64,000 bases of DNA from an uncultured Winogradskyella sp. (GTDB lineage: Bacteria; Bacteroidota; Bacteroidia; Flavobacteriales; Flavobacteriaceae). The stretch lies in contig CAJXLB010000001.1 of assembly GCA_913055905.1 (NCBI GenBank), positions 558,001-622,000 of the forward strand. The letters run 5' to 3'. Positions 6,568-16,798 of the stretch are shown piece after piece; the stretch's first letter is position 1; each line of letters begins with the position of its first letter. Both the position numbers and the translations under genes were made by a program. The notes under the pieces are model-generated. The model ran no database searches. It had not been told where the DNA came from and saw only the letters and a program-made list of their open reading frames with translations.

Positions 6568-7491
6568 TTAGAAGAACAGGTCTTGGGCCAATCTAAATGT
6601 ATTGGCATGCGCATCTACAATGATTTTAATATCTGCCGAATAGCCTCCTCCCATGCTGCACATGACTGGGATAGAATTGGCCTTGCATTGCTCAAGGACA
6701 AAACGGTCTCTTTCCTTACAGCCTTCAACAGATAGTCCCAACTTTCCGAGTTTGTCGGTAGCAATAACATCGACACCACAGAGATAATAGATAAAGTCTG
6801 GTTGTTCTTGGTCTATAAGCTTTGGCAAGGTGTCTTTTAAAATCTCCAAATAAGAAGTATCACTGGTGTTGTTATCTAGGGCGATATCCAGGTCGCTTTT
6901 TTCCTTCTTAAAAGGATAGTTGCTCTTACCGTGCATGGAAAAGGTGAAAACCGAAGTGTCATTCTGAAAAATTTCTGCTGTACCATTTCCCTGGTGCACA
7001 TCAAGATCTACAATTAAGATTTTTTTGGCCAAGCCTTTATGCTGAAGATAACGCGCACCTATAGCCTGGTCATTGAGCAGACAAAAGGCCTCGCCGCGAT
7101 TGGTATAGGCATGGTGCGTGCCTCCTGCGATGTTCATGGCGATGCCGTGCTCTAAGGCATATTCACTAGCTTTTATGGTGCCATCTGCAATTATGACTTC
7201 GCGTTCCACTAGAACTTCGCTTAAGGGGAAACCAATTTTACGAGCTGCTCGCGAATCTAGAGTGATATTAACCAAATCATAATAATAATCCGGTTCATGT
7301 ACGGCAAGAATATATTTGTCGTTGGGTTTTTTAGGTTCAAAAAAATTGGCTTCGGTACAGGTGCCCTCATACAACAATTGTTGGGGCAGTAGCTCATATT
7401 TGTCCATCGGAAATCTATGACCCTCTGGCAAGGGATGCCTGTAGATGGGATGAAACGCAATCTTTAATACCGAATCGGAAATTACAGCCAC
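6568..7491 (-). CDS. Histone-deacetylase-superfamily amidohydrolase, 307 aa
   Basis: The protein has the arginase/deacetylase fold of bacterial HDAC-like and acetoin-utilisation (AcuC) proteins. The tandem His of the charge relay is in GGTHHA (His126-His127), the zinc ligands are Asp162 and His166 in VDLDVHQGNG, and the third ligand lies in LCGVDVIATD. These enzymes remove acetyl groups from Lys or polyamines; the real substrate is unknown. The start codon is GTG at 7491, sharing its G with the TAG stop of the upstream gene (TAGTG), so the two are translationally coupled. Alternative starts inside would cut the conserved N-terminus. Confidence 0.9.
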   Translation of the reverse strand: MAVISDSVLKIAFHPIYRHPLPEGHRFPMDKYELLPQQLLYEGTCTEANFFEPKKPNDKYILAVHEPDYYYDLVNITLDSRAARKIGFPLSEVLVEREVIIADGTIKASEYALEHGIAMNIAGGTHHAYTNRGEAFCLLNDQAIGARYLQHKGLAKKILIVDLDVHQGNGTAEIFQNDTSVFTFSMHGKSNYPFKKEKSDLDIALDNNTSDTSYLEILKDTLPKLIDQEQPDFIYYLCGVDVIATDKLGKLGLSVEGCKERDRFVLEQCKANSIPVMCSMGGGYSADIKIIVDAHANTFRLAQDLFF

Positions 7492-9866
7492 TAGTTAAGT
7501 TGAAGTGTTTTAACTTCTGAAATAAATCCATTGTCTCCTGATATGCCTTCGATAAAAAGACTCACCTCTCCCTTGTATTTGTTGGGTAATACCAATTCTA
7601 ACTCACCATTATCTGTAATGGTGGCATTGGCTGTCCAGCCCACAACACCGTAATCTCTAAAGAACGCGTTGTTGTAATCGATATATTTCGGGGTGTAGAA
7701 AGTTTTATTGGTGGTAAAGGTAAGTTCAAAATCTTTTACAAACATGCCACTAAACCTAGACCCACTGCCCTGATCAAAACCGGCCTTGGTTTTAATGCGT
7801 ATCACACCGCCGAAATTCTGTCCTCCAAAAGGTGCTGAAAAACCGTTCTTGTCAATAACAACATAGTCTATATTATTAATGTTGAAATTGAATAACAGGT
7901 TTAGATTTACGTCCCTAAGAGGTACTCCATCAAAAATAATTAAGGGTATAGGTGTGCCAAAACTCATCCGTCTATTTGTTCTTATGGAGAATTGTTGAGG
8001 TAAGGCTACATTTTCCTCAGTGATGTATCCAAATTGAGAAATCCATTGCGCAAAGGTCATATTACTTTCGTATTCATAATCTTGTACAAGACGGACTTCA
8101 CCCATACCTGGATATTGCCGTCTAAGTTTCTCTTTGCGCTGCTCCTTAACTACAGTTTTTAAAGTTACTTCATCTAAAACGGTTATCTCTTTATTTACTA
8201 TGGGCTCTAGACCATAGTCGTCATACAATAGTGTTCTGCTATCTGAGGTTTTTTTACCCTTGGGCTCTATTCTAAATTCCGGAATTTTATTTGGTGAAAA
8301 AGTGACAAAGGCTCCAGGTTTGGAGGTTCTACCCTTGTCATCTGCTCCAATCATCGCAAATTTCTCGTTATCTATGGGGTAGAGTCCATTTCCTTTAAAA
8401 GAATTTTCACCTTTTGGTAAATCAAAAAGAATGGGTTTAGAATTGGTGAGACGTTCTATAAGATAGCTTTCGGCTTCTTTATTATTGATGCTAACATTAA
8501 AATCTATACCCTGTTCAAAGCGGTGAACTGGAATACCAGGTGTTCTAAAGATATCGTTCCAGTTATAGCTGCTCCAGCCTTGAGTTAGCAATAAATTATT
8601 GAGCTCGTGTTTTTTCTTTGCCCCAACTTGTGAAAAGTAGTAGGCTACATCCTCAATCTCACCTTTCACATAAGGCCTGAGAAAGAGTTTACTTAAGATA
8701 TTGTCCTGAGGATTATAGGATTTGGTTTCCGAGGGCAAAATGGAAACACTGACGCTGTTAAAGCCTTTGCTACTGTGATTAACAAGAGGCAACTGTACCA
8801 TTGTGGAGTCTTTTAATGCTGTAAGGTTTGGATTTCCCGTCAACACCTGGTTAATCCCGTTGTGGTTGAAATACAGACGCTCTAGAATAGGCCTTTTGTT
8901 AGGGTCAAAAATAGTAATGATGTTAATTCCCGTAAAAAGTTGATTATCATCCAACTGAATATTTATGGACGCGCTCTCATTAAATTCAAATTCTTGAAGC
9001 GTGATTTCCCCACCATTGTGTATGGCCACGGCAAAAGGTTTGTCCTTGAAAATTTTCTGGCTCTGAGCATTGGTAGTTAAAGCGATATACGTTTTCTCTT
9101 CTGAATCTAACAAGCGCATGGCCACGCCAATGGGTTTTGCAGGAGGTACTTCTGCCTCATAAAAGGTGTAGCCGTAGTTTACCAATACTTTGTATTTTAC
9201 CTCGGCCTCTGGTATGAGCAAGGTTTTGCCAATACCAAAACGGTTTAGTGAGAAGCTGTTTATGGTATCGTTAGTGCCATTTAAGAGATAAGCTCTAGCA
9301 TCTTTGAGCCCTTTGCCAAACTGATCTTTGGCTATGACACCAATATTGTTTGGCACGTTCTGTAATAAATGGCCACCTTCTGGAAGGACTTGTATATCGG
9401 GTTTTACCGCTGTACTTTGAGCATTAGAATCAACAGTAGTTTCAAAATCTGATATGTCTATAATGGCACTGAAGTAATTGGGCTCATCGAAGTTGCGCAT
9501 CCAGTTGGTATAGGCCTTAAAAATGTACTTTCCAGGCACAAAGCTGGTATCAATGTCCATGGCGCTATTTGCTACGCCATCTTCTACTAAAATCATGGAA
9601 GACTTAATGGCGTTGTTGTCCATATCTGAAATGACACAGTAAAGGTTCCTGGTATTTTTGCTCAACTGCTTGGAATTCTTATCAAATACATAGGCCTTAA
9701 AACCTATCATTTCACCTTTATAAAATTTAGTTTTGTTGAGGTGAACATGTACGAGTTCCCTAGGATTTTCAAAGTGGGCCTCATAGGCATCGAGGATAGT
9801 TTCTTGGGAAATAGATGTGTTACAGATGAAAAGCGATAGGATAAGAAAATAGCAAACAGGTTTCAT
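7491..9866 (-). CDS. MG2-like / TonB plug-domain cell-surface protein, 791 aa
   Basis: I take the ATG at 9866 as start, as it leads straight into a signal peptide (KPVCYFLILSLF, cleavage near SIS-Q); the frame is open to 9887. After it comes an alpha-2-macroglobulin MG2-like domain (PRELVHVHLNKTKFYKGE, about 35-150), further beta domains, and near the C-terminus a TonB-receptor plug-like segment (TPIPLIIFDGVPL to GGVIRIKTK, about 640-715). There is no beta-barrel. Such proteins are common in Bacteroidota and probably sit in the periplasm or on the outer membrane. The gene is translationally coupled to the HDAC-like gene, suggesting a joint role that is not known. Confidence 0.8.
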   Translation of the reverse strand: MKPVCYFLILSLFICNTSISQETILDAYEAHFENPRELVHVHLNKTKFYKGEMIGFKAYVFDKNSKQLSKNTRNLYCVISDMDNNAIKSSMILVEDGVANSAMDIDTSFVPGKYIFKAYTNWMRNFDEPNYFSAIIDISDFETTVDSNAQSTAVKPDIQVLPEGGHLLQNVPNNIGVIAKDQFGKGLKDARAYLLNGTNDTINSFSLNRFGIGKTLLIPEAEVKYKVLVNYGYTFYEAEVPPAKPIGVAMRLLDSEEKTYIALTTNAQSQKIFKDKPFAVAIHNGGEITLQEFEFNESASINIQLDDNQLFTGINIITIFDPNKRPILERLYFNHNGINQVLTGNPNLTALKDSTMVQLPLVNHSSKGFNSVSVSILPSETKSYNPQDNILSKLFLRPYVKGEIEDVAYYFSQVGAKKKHELNNLLLTQGWSSYNWNDIFRTPGIPVHRFEQGIDFNVSINNKEAESYLIERLTNSKPILFDLPKGENSFKGNGLYPIDNEKFAMIGADDKGRTSKPGAFVTFSPNKIPEFRIEPKGKKTSDSRTLLYDDYGLEPIVNKEITVLDEVTLKTVVKEQRKEKLRRQYPGMGEVRLVQDYEYESNMTFAQWISQFGYITEENVALPQQFSIRTNRRMSFGTPIPLIIFDGVPLRDVNLNLLFNFNINNIDYVVIDKNGFSAPFGGQNFGGVIRIKTKAGFDQGSGSRFSGMFVKDFELTFTTNKTFYTPKYIDYNNAFFRDYGVVGWTANATITDNGELELVLPNKYKGEVSLFIEGISGDNGFISEVKTLQLN

Positions 9867-10028
9867 AAAGAAGATTTTACATAGCAATTTAAAGCGTTGA
9901 TAAATAGTGATTCACCAATTCTTTATACTAATTAAAGATACTTAGAAGTAAGGGAAATCTTATTTTTTTTAACGAAACATTAAGTAGACCGTAAGAGGGT
10001 AACAGCACCTTCTTGTTGCCAAAGGCGT

Positions 10029-12092
10029 TTAACTTATTTTTAAACCATTGGCCACTTGGTCGGCTTTATCAGGGTTTACAAAAACCAATTTCCCTTGCTC
10101 ATCTTCCGTCATTAAAATCATGCCTTGGCTTTCCACACCTCTGAGCTTTCGAGGAGCCAAATTAACCAGTACCGTTACTTGTTTTCCCACAACCTCTTCG
10201 GCAGAAAAGGTTTCGGCAATACCAGACACTATAGTTCTCACATCAATGCCTGTGTCAACCTTTAAGACAAGCAATTTCTTTGTTTTAGGCATTTTTTCTG
10301 CCTCTAAAATAGTGCCAACCCTTAAATCTAATTTGGTAAAATCATCAAAGTTTATTTGCGCTTTTTGGGGTTCCACGGTGCTTTGGGCTGCTTCATTTGC
10401 CTTTTTGCTGGCTTCGAGTTTATCTAATTGAAGTTGTATGGCGCTATCTTCTATTTTGGTAAATAACAGCTCTGCCTTTCCTATGGTATGATGTGCAGGG
10501 AGTAAAACGTTATTTGCTTCAACAGCATCCCAGGTTAATTCCGTTTTCAATTCAGAAGATTTCAGTATCCCTTTCAACTTTTTTGACGTAAAAGGTAAAA
10601 AGGGTTCTGAGAGGATGGACAACGCTGAGGCAATCTGTAAAGCCACATACATAATTGTTTTAGTACGCTCCTCATCTGTTTTTACCGTCTTCCAAGGTTC
10701 TTCGTCGGCAAGGTATTTATTACCAAGCCGCGCCAAGTTCATCAATTCTTGGCTCGCTTCCCTAAAGCGAAAACGCTCAATGGCACTTGAAATTACGGCT
10801 GGATAAGCTTTCATCTCGTTGAGGGCGGCATTATCGGTTTCTGAAAATTTTGAAGGCTCTGGGACAACGCCATTATAGTATTTGTTGGTTAAGACCACAA
10901 CGCGATTGATGAAATTGCCAAAAATAGCTACCAGTTCGTTGTTGTTTCTAGCTTGAAAATCTTTCCAGGTGAAATCGTTATCCTTGGTTTCTGGGGCGTT
11001 GGCTGTTAAAGCATACCTCAGAACATCTTGTTGGTTAGGAAACTCCTTTAAATAGTCTGGCAGCCATACTGCCCAATTTTTGGAGGTGGATAGTTTATTG
11101 CCTTCTAAGTTTAGAAACTCGTTGGCTGGAACATTTTCTGGCAGGATATAAGAACCTTCGGCCTTGAGCATGGCCGGAAAGATGATGCAATGGAACACAA
11201 TATTATCCTTGCCAATAAAGTGTATCAAGGTGGTGTCTTTGTTCTTCCAGTAGTCTTCCCAATTTTTACCTTCGCGTTCTGCCCATTCCTTAGTAGAAGA
11301 GATATAACCAATGGGCGCATCAAACCAAACGTAAAGCACCTTACCTTCTGCACCTTCGATGGGTACAGGAATGCCCCAATCTAAATCGCGAGTTACAGCT
11401 CTAGGTCGTAGGCCATCGTCAATCCAAGATTTAACCTGTCCGTAAACATTAGGTTTCCAGTCTTTTTTGTGCCCTTTTAAAATCCATTCTTGTAAAAAGT
11501 CCTGATATTTATTTAGAGGTAAGAACCAGTGTTTTGTTTCCTTAAGGGTTGGCGTGTTACCAGTAATTGCCGACTTTGGATTTATGAGATCCGTGGCGTT
11601 ATGGCTTGTTCCACAATTTTCGCATTGATCGCCATAGGCTTCTTCATAGCCACATTTTGGGCAAGTACCAATAACAAAACGATCTGCTAAAAATTGTTTA
11701 GCTTCTGCATCATAGAGTTGTTCAGATACTTCTTCTACAAATTCATGTTTTTCATATAGCGTCTTAAAAAACTCGGATGCTGTTTTATGATGAATTTTCG
11801 ATGTTGTTCTGGAGTAATTATCAAATGAAATTCCGAATTCCTCAAAAGAGGATTTAATGATGGCGTGGTACTTGTCAACAATATCTTGAGGCGTAACGCC
11901 TTCTTTTTTTGCCTTGATGGTAATTGGTACACCATGTTCATCACTTCCACAAATAAATGCAACGTCATTACCTTTTAATCTAAGGTATCTTGCATAGATA
12001 TCTGCTGGGACGTAAACACCAGCTAAATGGCCAATATGAATTGGGCCATTGGTGTAGGGTAGTGCTGCGGTAATGGTGTATCGTTTTGGCAT
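10029..12092 (-). CDS. metG: Methionyl-tRNA synthetase, 687 aa
   Basis: It charges tRNA-Met with methionine. The ATG at 12092 ([13 protein letters not shown]) is preferred over the in-frame upstream start at 12128, as bacterial MetRS begins here. The HIGH motif is GPIHIGH at about residues 17-23. The zinc domain has CPKCG and CENCG near residues 143-160. The KMSKS loop appears as KLSTSK, the form usual in Bacteroidota. A C-terminal tRNA-binding OB domain (from [12 protein letters not shown], about 575-687) completes the long, dimeric type. The gene is alone on its strand, with the LD-carboxypeptidase gene divergent from it. Confidence 0.97.
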   Translation of the reverse strand: MPKRYTITAALPYTNGPIHIGHLAGVYVPADIYARYLRLKGNDVAFICGSDEHGVPITIKAKKEGVTPQDIVDKYHAIIKSSFEEFGISFDNYSRTTSKIHHKTASEFFKTLYEKHEFVEEVSEQLYDAEAKQFLADRFVIGTCPKCGYEEAYGDQCENCGTSHNATDLINPKSAITGNTPTLKETKHWFLPLNKYQDFLQEWILKGHKKDWKPNVYGQVKSWIDDGLRPRAVTRDLDWGIPVPIEGAEGKVLYVWFDAPIGYISSTKEWAEREGKNWEDYWKNKDTTLIHFIGKDNIVFHCIIFPAMLKAEGSYILPENVPANEFLNLEGNKLSTSKNWAVWLPDYLKEFPNQQDVLRYALTANAPETKDNDFTWKDFQARNNNELVAIFGNFINRVVVLTNKYYNGVVPEPSKFSETDNAALNEMKAYPAVISSAIERFRFREASQELMNLARLGNKYLADEEPWKTVKTDEERTKTIMYVALQIASALSILSEPFLPFTSKKLKGILKSSELKTELTWDAVEANNVLLPAHHTIGKAELLFTKIEDSAIQLQLDKLEASKKANEAAQSTVEPQKAQINFDDFTKLDLRVGTILEAEKMPKTKKLLVLKVDTGIDVRTIVSGIAETFSAEEVVGKQVTVLVNLAPRKLRGVESQGMILMTEDEQGKLVFVNPDKADQVANGLKIS

Positions 12093-12153
12093 ACTAAAAT
12101 CAATTTTTCGGAAGTTACAAAAGTACATATTATAAAGCCTATACTGAAAAAAA

Positions 12154-13182
12154 ATGTACTTTTACGCTATGTGCAACATTGTTCGATTTTTTCTAATTAT
12201 AAACGTATTAGTTGCGTTCCATAGTCTTAAATCTCAAGAAGCATTACCTTTTAAAAATGTTACAACTTTGATTCAACCACCATTTCTTAAAGCAGGAGAC
12301 ACCGTTGCTATTGTAGCACCATCAGGGATATTAAAAAGTCGCGAGGGCGAAATACAACAAGCCATAAGTTTATTAAAATCTTGGGGCCTGACTCCACTAT
12401 TAGGAAAACATGTTTTTAATCAAGCCGATCATTTTGCGGGTACGGATGAGGAGCGCTGTGAAGACTTGCAAAATGCTATGGACAATCCAAAAGTAAGTGC
12501 TATTTGGTGCGCAAGAGGAGGTTACGGTACTGTTAGAATCTTAGATCGATTGGATTATACACAATTTAAAAAACACCCTAAATGGGTCATAGGCTATTCC
12601 GATATTACAGCCTTGCATAACCAGCTGCATAATAAAGGCTTTCAGTCTCTTCATGCCTTGATGTGTGTTAGCCTTACTGAAGACATGGACGGAATTGAAG
12701 ATACCGTAACGACGTTTAAGTCGGCTTTATTTGGGCAACCTGTTAATTATCAACTAAAAGGGTCTACTTACAATAGAACAGGAAAGGCCATTGGACAGTT
12801 GGTTGGAGGAAACTTAACCATATTGCATACCATGCTTGGTTCAGAAACCAGTATTGATACCTCTGGAAAAATACTTTTCATAGAAGAAATAGGTGAGTAC
12901 AAATATCATATTGACCGTATGTTACAAAGCTTGAAACGCGCTGGTTATTTTGATAATTGCGAGGGTGTTATTGTTGGCGACATGTCTAAATTGAGAAAAA
13001 ACACGACACTTTGGGGCACATCCATAGAGCAGTTAATATTGGATGCTCTTTCCGAATATGATTTCCCTATTGCGTTTAATATGCCGGCTGGACATGAAAA
13101 AGACAATAGAGCTTTAATTTTAGGAAAAACAGTAGAGTTGGATGTAGCCAAAGAAAAAGCCACGATATCTTACCTAAAATAG
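12154..13182 (+). CDS. ldcA: LD-carboxypeptidase (S66 family), exported, 342 aa
   Basis: It belongs to the LdcA/MccF serine peptidases that trim the terminal D-Ala from muropeptide tetrapeptides during cell-wall recycling. The nucleophile is the Ser in IGYSDIT, the Glu lies in [13 protein letters not shown] and the His in MPAGHEKDN; the ARGGYG segment is also conserved. A hydrophobic N-terminus ([13 protein letters not shown], then SLKSQ) looks like a signal peptide, so the enzyme is probably periplasmic, unlike cytosolic E. coli LdcA. The ATG at 12169 is an equally good start and gives a cleaner signal peptide. The 3' end overlaps the convergent gene by 9 bases. Confidence 0.9.
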   Translation: MYFYAMCNIVRFFLIINVLVAFHSLKSQEALPFKNVTTLIQPPFLKAGDTVAIVAPSGILKSREGEIQQAISLLKSWGLTPLLGKHVFNQADHFAGTDEERCEDLQNAMDNPKVSAIWCARGGYGTVRILDRLDYTQFKKHPKWVIGYSDITALHNQLHNKGFQSLHALMCVSLTEDMDGIEDTVTTFKSALFGQPVNYQLKGSTYNRTGKAIGQLVGGNLTILHTMLGSETSIDTSGKILFIEEIGEYKYHIDRMLQSLKRAGYFDNCEGVIVGDMSKLRKNTTLWGTSIEQLILDALSEYDFPIAFNMPAGHEKDNRALILGKTVELDVAKEKATISYLK

Positions 13183-13527
13183 CCGTTTCTGAAAAACATA
13201 AAATAAAAGGGCACCAACGAAATAAAGACCAACATCTATAAGGTCAGCGGTATAACGTGACATAAATTTTGGCAGCAGCCACTCAAAATGAAAACTATAG
13301 TATAGTGTTATTAGGATGATGGCCACCCAAGGTATGTAGATGTGCCCGTCTTTTTTAAGCCATCTTACGGCAGCAAGGCACAATGACAAAACAATTGGCA
13401 TACACAACAAATCATTGAGGTAAAAGGCCAGGCTATTTGGTAGAGAAAATCCAAACAATTTGGTCAAATGGACTAAAACAGCCAAACTAAATAGGCTAAT
13501 AAAAATGGGATTTTTGAGAATACTCAT
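13174..13527 (-). CDS. Small integral membrane protein, 117 aa
   Basis: The ATG at 13527 overlaps the TGA of the upstream gene (ATGA), a standard coupling signal, so I use it rather than the frame's limit at 13587. Three or four hydrophobic segments (ISLFSLAVLVHL, LLCMPIVLSLCLAAV, WVAIILITLYY, LIDVGLYFVGALLFYV) suggest an inner-membrane protein. I do not recognise a family. It is made with the zinc-ribbon membrane protein upstream, and its stop lies within the 3' end of ldcA on the other strand. Confidence 0.75.
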   Translation of the reverse strand: MSILKNPIFISLFSLAVLVHLTKLFGFSLPNSLAFYLNDLLCMPIVLSLCLAAVRWLKKDGHIYIPWVAIILITLYYSFHFEWLLPKFMSRYTADLIDVGLYFVGALLFYVFQKRLF

Positions 13528-13826
13528 GCCGCAATTGCTGTAATTAACCATGCGATAAAACTCCCTATGGCTAGGAATCCAAGCCATATGCCGTTAAGAA
13601 TCGTTATTAATGCACGAACAATCCAGAACCGACTCTTTGAATACTTATCAAAGACGGATGGATTATTTTTCTCTTGTTCTATCTCTTGCTTTTTGCGCTT
13701 TTGTTCTCGTTCTTCATGGGCTAATTGGCGCCTTTTTTTATAGGACAAAAGAGTGCCGCATTTTGAGCAATGGGTTTGGTCTATATTGAATTCGCCACAA
13801 TTTGGACATTTTATGTGTCTGGCCAT
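13524..13826 (-). CDS. Zinc-ribbon membrane protein, 100 aa
   Basis: The N-terminus is a four-Cys zinc ribbon (CPNCG at 8-12, CSKCG at 20-24). A highly charged helix, likely coiled (residues 30-60), follows, and then one hydrophobic segment that may span the membrane (ALITILNGIWLGFLAIGSFIAWLI, about 72-95). The composition suggests a cytosolic metal-binding head held at the membrane. No function is known. The stop codon overlaps the next start by four bases. Confidence 0.8.
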   Translation of the reverse strand: MARHIKCPNCGEFNIDQTHCSKCGTLLSYKKRRQLAHEEREQKRKKQEIEQEKNNPSVFDKYSKSRFWIVRALITILNGIWLGFLAIGSFIAWLITAIAA

Positions 13827-13996
13827 GAGATAGGGAGCGTTACGTCCAAGATAAAGATAAGGTATAGAGCCAATTTATTCTAGGCTTATCCATGTTTTTC
13901 ACGCTGTCGCAATCAATTTTATGGTCTTAGGATTTTTCAGAGGATAAATGCGTTTGGTGATTTGAAGGCAAACAATATCTTTTTTATTTTAGACTT

Positions 13997-14356
13997 ATGG
14001 CAGAGCATACCGATTTGGGAAAAAAGGGAGAAAATCTTGCGGTAGATTATCTCATTAAGGCTAAATACAAAATTCTTGAACGGAATTACAGGTTTGATAA
14101 AGCTGAAGTAGATATTATCGCCCAAAAGGATGGCGTCCTAGCCATTATAGAGGTAAAAACGAGGTCTTCCTTAGATTTTGGAAATCCTCAAGATTTTGTA
14201 AAACCCAAGCAAATAAAAAACCTTGTAAAAGCGGTCAATGAATACGTTACAGAGCTCAATATCGAAGATGAGGTTAGATTTGATATTATTGGTATCGTAA
14301 AAAAAGGCTCAACCTATTCGATTGAGCATTTAAAGAATGCCTTCTATCATTTCTAA
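13997..14356 (+). CDS. yraN: YraN-family (UPF0102) endonuclease-fold protein, 119 aa
   Basis: A single-domain protein of the UPF0102 family with a restriction-endonuclease-like fold. The core is visible: LGKKGENLAVDYL at 7-19, ILERNYRFDKAEVDII (the active-site D in EVDII, about residue 38), and AIIEVKTRS (E-x-K, about 50-58). Length is normal. Its cellular role is unclear; some members have been linked to DNA processing. The 3' end overlaps the convergent gene by 4 bases, so the two share their stop region. Confidence 0.92.
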   Translation: MAEHTDLGKKGENLAVDYLIKAKYKILERNYRFDKAEVDIIAQKDGVLAIIEVKTRSSLDFGNPQDFVKPKQIKNLVKAVNEYVTELNIEDEVRFDIIGIVKKGSTYSIEHLKNAFYHF

Positions 14357-14700
14357 ATAAGAATGGTAGTCACCGTTACCAACAAACTATAAAACACAAC
14401 GTTTGTAGCACGGTCTTTTAAGGATAAACGATTAAACCGTTGCAATTCTTTTTTTATCACTTCAAAAGATAAAATACTGATAACTGCTAAAATCCCTAGC
14501 ACAATAAACCAATATAAGGATTCCGGATAAGGCAGCGTGGCATGCGTTACTATAAAAATAATGAGCAGAACGCCAGATACTACAAGGCGCTGCTCTAGAT
14601 TAGGCTTTAAATTTTGCCTTTTAGAAATGGTTTTTATCTTGAATAAAATAAATGCGGTAATACTTATTAAAAACGCGATTGTAAACGTCATCTGCTTCAC
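14353..14700 (-). CDS. Small membrane protein of unknown function, 115 aa
   Basis: It has hydrophobic segments at about residues 5-22 (FTIAFLISITAFILF), 42-57, 64-82 and 97-114, consistent with three or four membrane spans, joined by short basic loops (KTISKRQNLK, KKELQRF). No family is recognised. Its ATG (14700) lies 72 bases after the nadD stop, so it might be read as the last gene of the yicC-gmk-nadD operon, but the gap leaves room for its own promoter. Confidence 0.7.
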   Translation of the reverse strand: MKQMTFTIAFLISITAFILFKIKTISKRQNLKPNLEQRLVVSGVLLIIFIVTHATLPYPESLYWFIVLGILAVISILSFEVIKKELQRFNRLSLKDRATNVVFYSLLVTVTTILI

Positions 14701-14771
14701 CTATTAAAATCGTAATAAAAATAACTAATTAAACGCAATTGAAAAATTGTTTAACATTTGTTGTGTTGTCG

Positions 14772-15350
14772 TTATTTGTAAAAACTCATTTCGTCTAAAT
14801 ACTTCCAAACCTCATCCGGAAGCATAGGCCGAATGTTTCTCCCAGCCTTAATTTCCTGTCTAATAAACGTAGATGACAGCTCCATTATTGGAGCAGAAAT
14901 GTTAATTATTTTTGGGTGCGCTTTAAATTGCTCTGGTACAATACGTTTTGATAATCTTGGGTAGACGTAGATGCTGTAATTTTCTAGAATGAGCTCATAA
15001 TTTTTCCATTTATGAAAGCTCTTTAAGTTATCCTCACCCATAATTAAGGCAAAGTCGTGTTGCGGATATTTTTCTTCTAAGTAAACTAGAGTATCTATGG
15101 TATAATTGGGTTGTTTTAAGCCAAATTCGATACTGCTTGGTTTAAGTGTGGTGTAGTCTTTGGTTGCCAGATACACCATTTCTAACCGTTGGTAATTGTC
15201 CAACAAACTACTTTTCTGTTTAAAGGGACTTTGTGGTGTTACCACAAACCAAACCTGGTCTAAATCGCTATGCTCTACAATATGATTGGCTATAGTGAGG
15301 TGTCCCACGTGTATAGGATTGAAAGTACCAAAAAATAAACCTACTTTCAT
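14772..15350 (-). CDS. nadD: Nicotinate-nucleotide adenylyltransferase, 192 aa
   Basis: It joins nicotinate mononucleotide and ATP to make deamido-NAD in NAD synthesis. The nucleotidyltransferase signature GTFNPIHVGHL is at residues 8-18 and the second ATP loop ELSSTFIRQEI is near residue 160, with arginine for the phosphates. Length is normal. It is third in the operon yicC-gmk-nadD, starting 3 bases after the gmk stop codon, a linkage common in Bacteroidota. Confidence 0.96.
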   Translation of the reverse strand: MKVGLFFGTFNPIHVGHLTIANHIVEHSDLDQVWFVVTPQSPFKQKSSLLDNYQRLEMVYLATKDYTTLKPSSIEFGLKQPNYTIDTLVYLEEKYPQHDFALIMGEDNLKSFHKWKNYELILENYSIYVYPRLSKRIVPEQFKAHPKIINISAPIMELSSTFIRQEIKAGRNIRPMLPDEVWKYLDEMSFYK

Positions 15351-15353
15351 GAC

Positions 15354-15938
15354 TTACCTAGAAATAAAATCCGACACTAATTTATAAGCGTTTTCTAAAG
15401 CTTCATCTAAATTGGAATTAACAACAATTTCATCAAAAAGAGGTGCTGTAGCCAATTCTGCAGGTGCTTTGGAAACGCGCATACTTATTTTTTCTGGACT
15501 TTCTTCTCCACGTTCCTTAAGGCGTCTAACCAGTTCGTTTAAATCAGGAGGTTTTACAAAAATAGCTAGCGTCTGCTCAGGGAACTTCCGTTTTATGCGT
15601 AGACCTCCGGAAACATCGATATCAAAAATAACGTGCTTGCCTTTGGCCCAGATGCGCTCAACTTCAGACTTTAACGTACCGTAAAAATTATCTCTGTAGA
15701 CTTCTTCCCACTCTAGGAATTCGTCATTTTTGATTTTTGTCTTGAATTCTTTAAGGCTGAGATAGTAATAATCTTTTCCATCGACCTCATGGCCTCTTGG
15801 CTCTCGTGAAGTGGCTGAAATAGAAAACTCCAAATTGAGCTCAGGTTGTTTGAGCAGGTGCCTTACTATGGTTGTCTTCCCTGACCCAGATGGTGCCGAG
15901 AATACGATGAGCTTGCCTTGTTTTGATGCTTTTTCCAC
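15354..15938 (-). CDS. gmk: Guanylate kinase, 194 aa
   Basis: It phosphorylates GMP to GDP with ATP. The P-loop is APSGSGKTT at residues 15-23, the GMP-binding site has TSREPRGHEVDGKDYYY (Arg and Tyr residues near 43-58), and the lid carries RLKERGEESPEKISMR. Length and order are standard. The gene starts 2 bases after yicC and ends 3 bases before nadD, so the three are co-translated from one mRNA. Confidence 0.97.
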   Translation of the reverse strand: MEKASKQGKLIVFSAPSGSGKTTIVRHLLKQPELNLEFSISATSREPRGHEVDGKDYYYLSLKEFKTKIKNDEFLEWEEVYRDNFYGTLKSEVERIWAKGKHVIFDIDVSGGLRIKRKFPEQTLAIFVKPPDLNELVRRLKERGEESPEKISMRVSKAPAELATAPLFDEIVVNSNLDEALENAYKLVSDFISR

Positions 15939-15940
15939 AC

Positions 15941-16798
15941 TTACAGAACGTTAAGAAGTTGCTCTTTTATTTTTTCTAGTTCATCTTTCATTTGAACCAC
16001 CAACTTTTGCATAGGCGCAAAATTTGCCTTAGACCCAATGGTATTAATTTCCCTGCCAATTTCTTGAGAAATGAAACCTAGTTTTTTTCCGTTGGAATCG
16101 TCAGAGTTTAAAGCTGAGGAGAAATAATCCAAGTGATTCTCTAACCTTACTTTCTCTTCCGTTATATCAAATTTTTCAATATAGTATACAAGCTCTTGTT
16201 CGAACCTGTTCTCATCTACCTTTTCTTTAATTTCTGCAATGCCTTTCTCTAGTCTAGCCCTTACGCCTTCGATGCGCTCAGGGTCTATGGTCATGACCTT
16301 TTCAAGCAGTTGTTTTAGCGTTTCGATGCGGTCTGTGAAGTCTTGCTTTAAGGTTTGGCCTTCGTCTTTTCGGTATGCCACGATTTTTAAGATGGCGTCA
16401 TTGATACCGTTTTCAATGGCTTGCCACTCTTCTTCATCAATATCATCGCGTTCTGTGGTTACAGCATCTGGAAGTCTAACCGCCATCTTTAAGAGTTCCG
16501 TTGGGTCGCCATCAACAACCTCTTTAAGCTGCTTGATGTATTCTTGTACTACCGTTTTGTTAATCTTTGAAGAGGTGTCTTCACCTGTAATTTCAACATA
16601 AAGTGAGAAATCCACTTTACCTCGTCTTAAATTAGTAGCAATAAGTTTGCGTATGTCAAGTTCTTTGGCACGATACATCGATGGCATACGCGCATTGACA
16701 TCTAGGTTTTTGCTGTTGAGGGACTTCAGTTCTATGGAAATTTTTTTGGTTGGGAGCTGTAGAACAGTTTTCCCATAGCCTGTCATGGACTGTATCAT
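15941..16798 (-). CDS. yicC: YicC-family endoribonuclease, 285 aa
   Basis: The start MIQSMTGYGK and the SLNSKNLDVNARMP segment are diagnostic of the YicC N-terminal domain; the DUF1732 C-terminal domain ends with GREINTIGSKANF and a helix that closes at the stop. YicC proteins are a family of endoribonucleases that act on RNAs such as sRNA in E. coli; the role in Bacteroidota is not settled. It is the first gene of the operon with gmk and nadD, followed by gmk after 2 bases. Confidence 0.94.
   Translation of the reverse strand: MIQSMTGYGKTVLQLPTKKISIELKSLNSKNLDVNARMPSMYRAKELDIRKLIATNLRRGKVDFSLYVEITGEDTSSKINKTVVQEYIKQLKEVVDGDPTELLKMAVRLPDAVTTERDDIDEEEWQAIENGINDAILKIVAYRKDEGQTLKQDFTDRIETLKQLLEKVMTIDPERIEGVRARLEKGIAEIKEKVDENRFEQELVYYIEKFDITEEKVRLENHLDYFSSALNSDDSNGKKLGFISQEIGREINTIGSKANFAPMQKLVVQMKDELEKIKEQLLNVL

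Noticed and set aside
10048-10431. 127-residue plus-strand frame opposite metG
   Set aside because: Wholly antisense to a strongly conserved gene; Ser-rich composition typical of reverse-strand frames.
13827-13996. Possible tRNA or small RNA in the gap
   Set aside because: No cloverleaf or conserved RNA structure seen; only AT-rich intergenic sequence.
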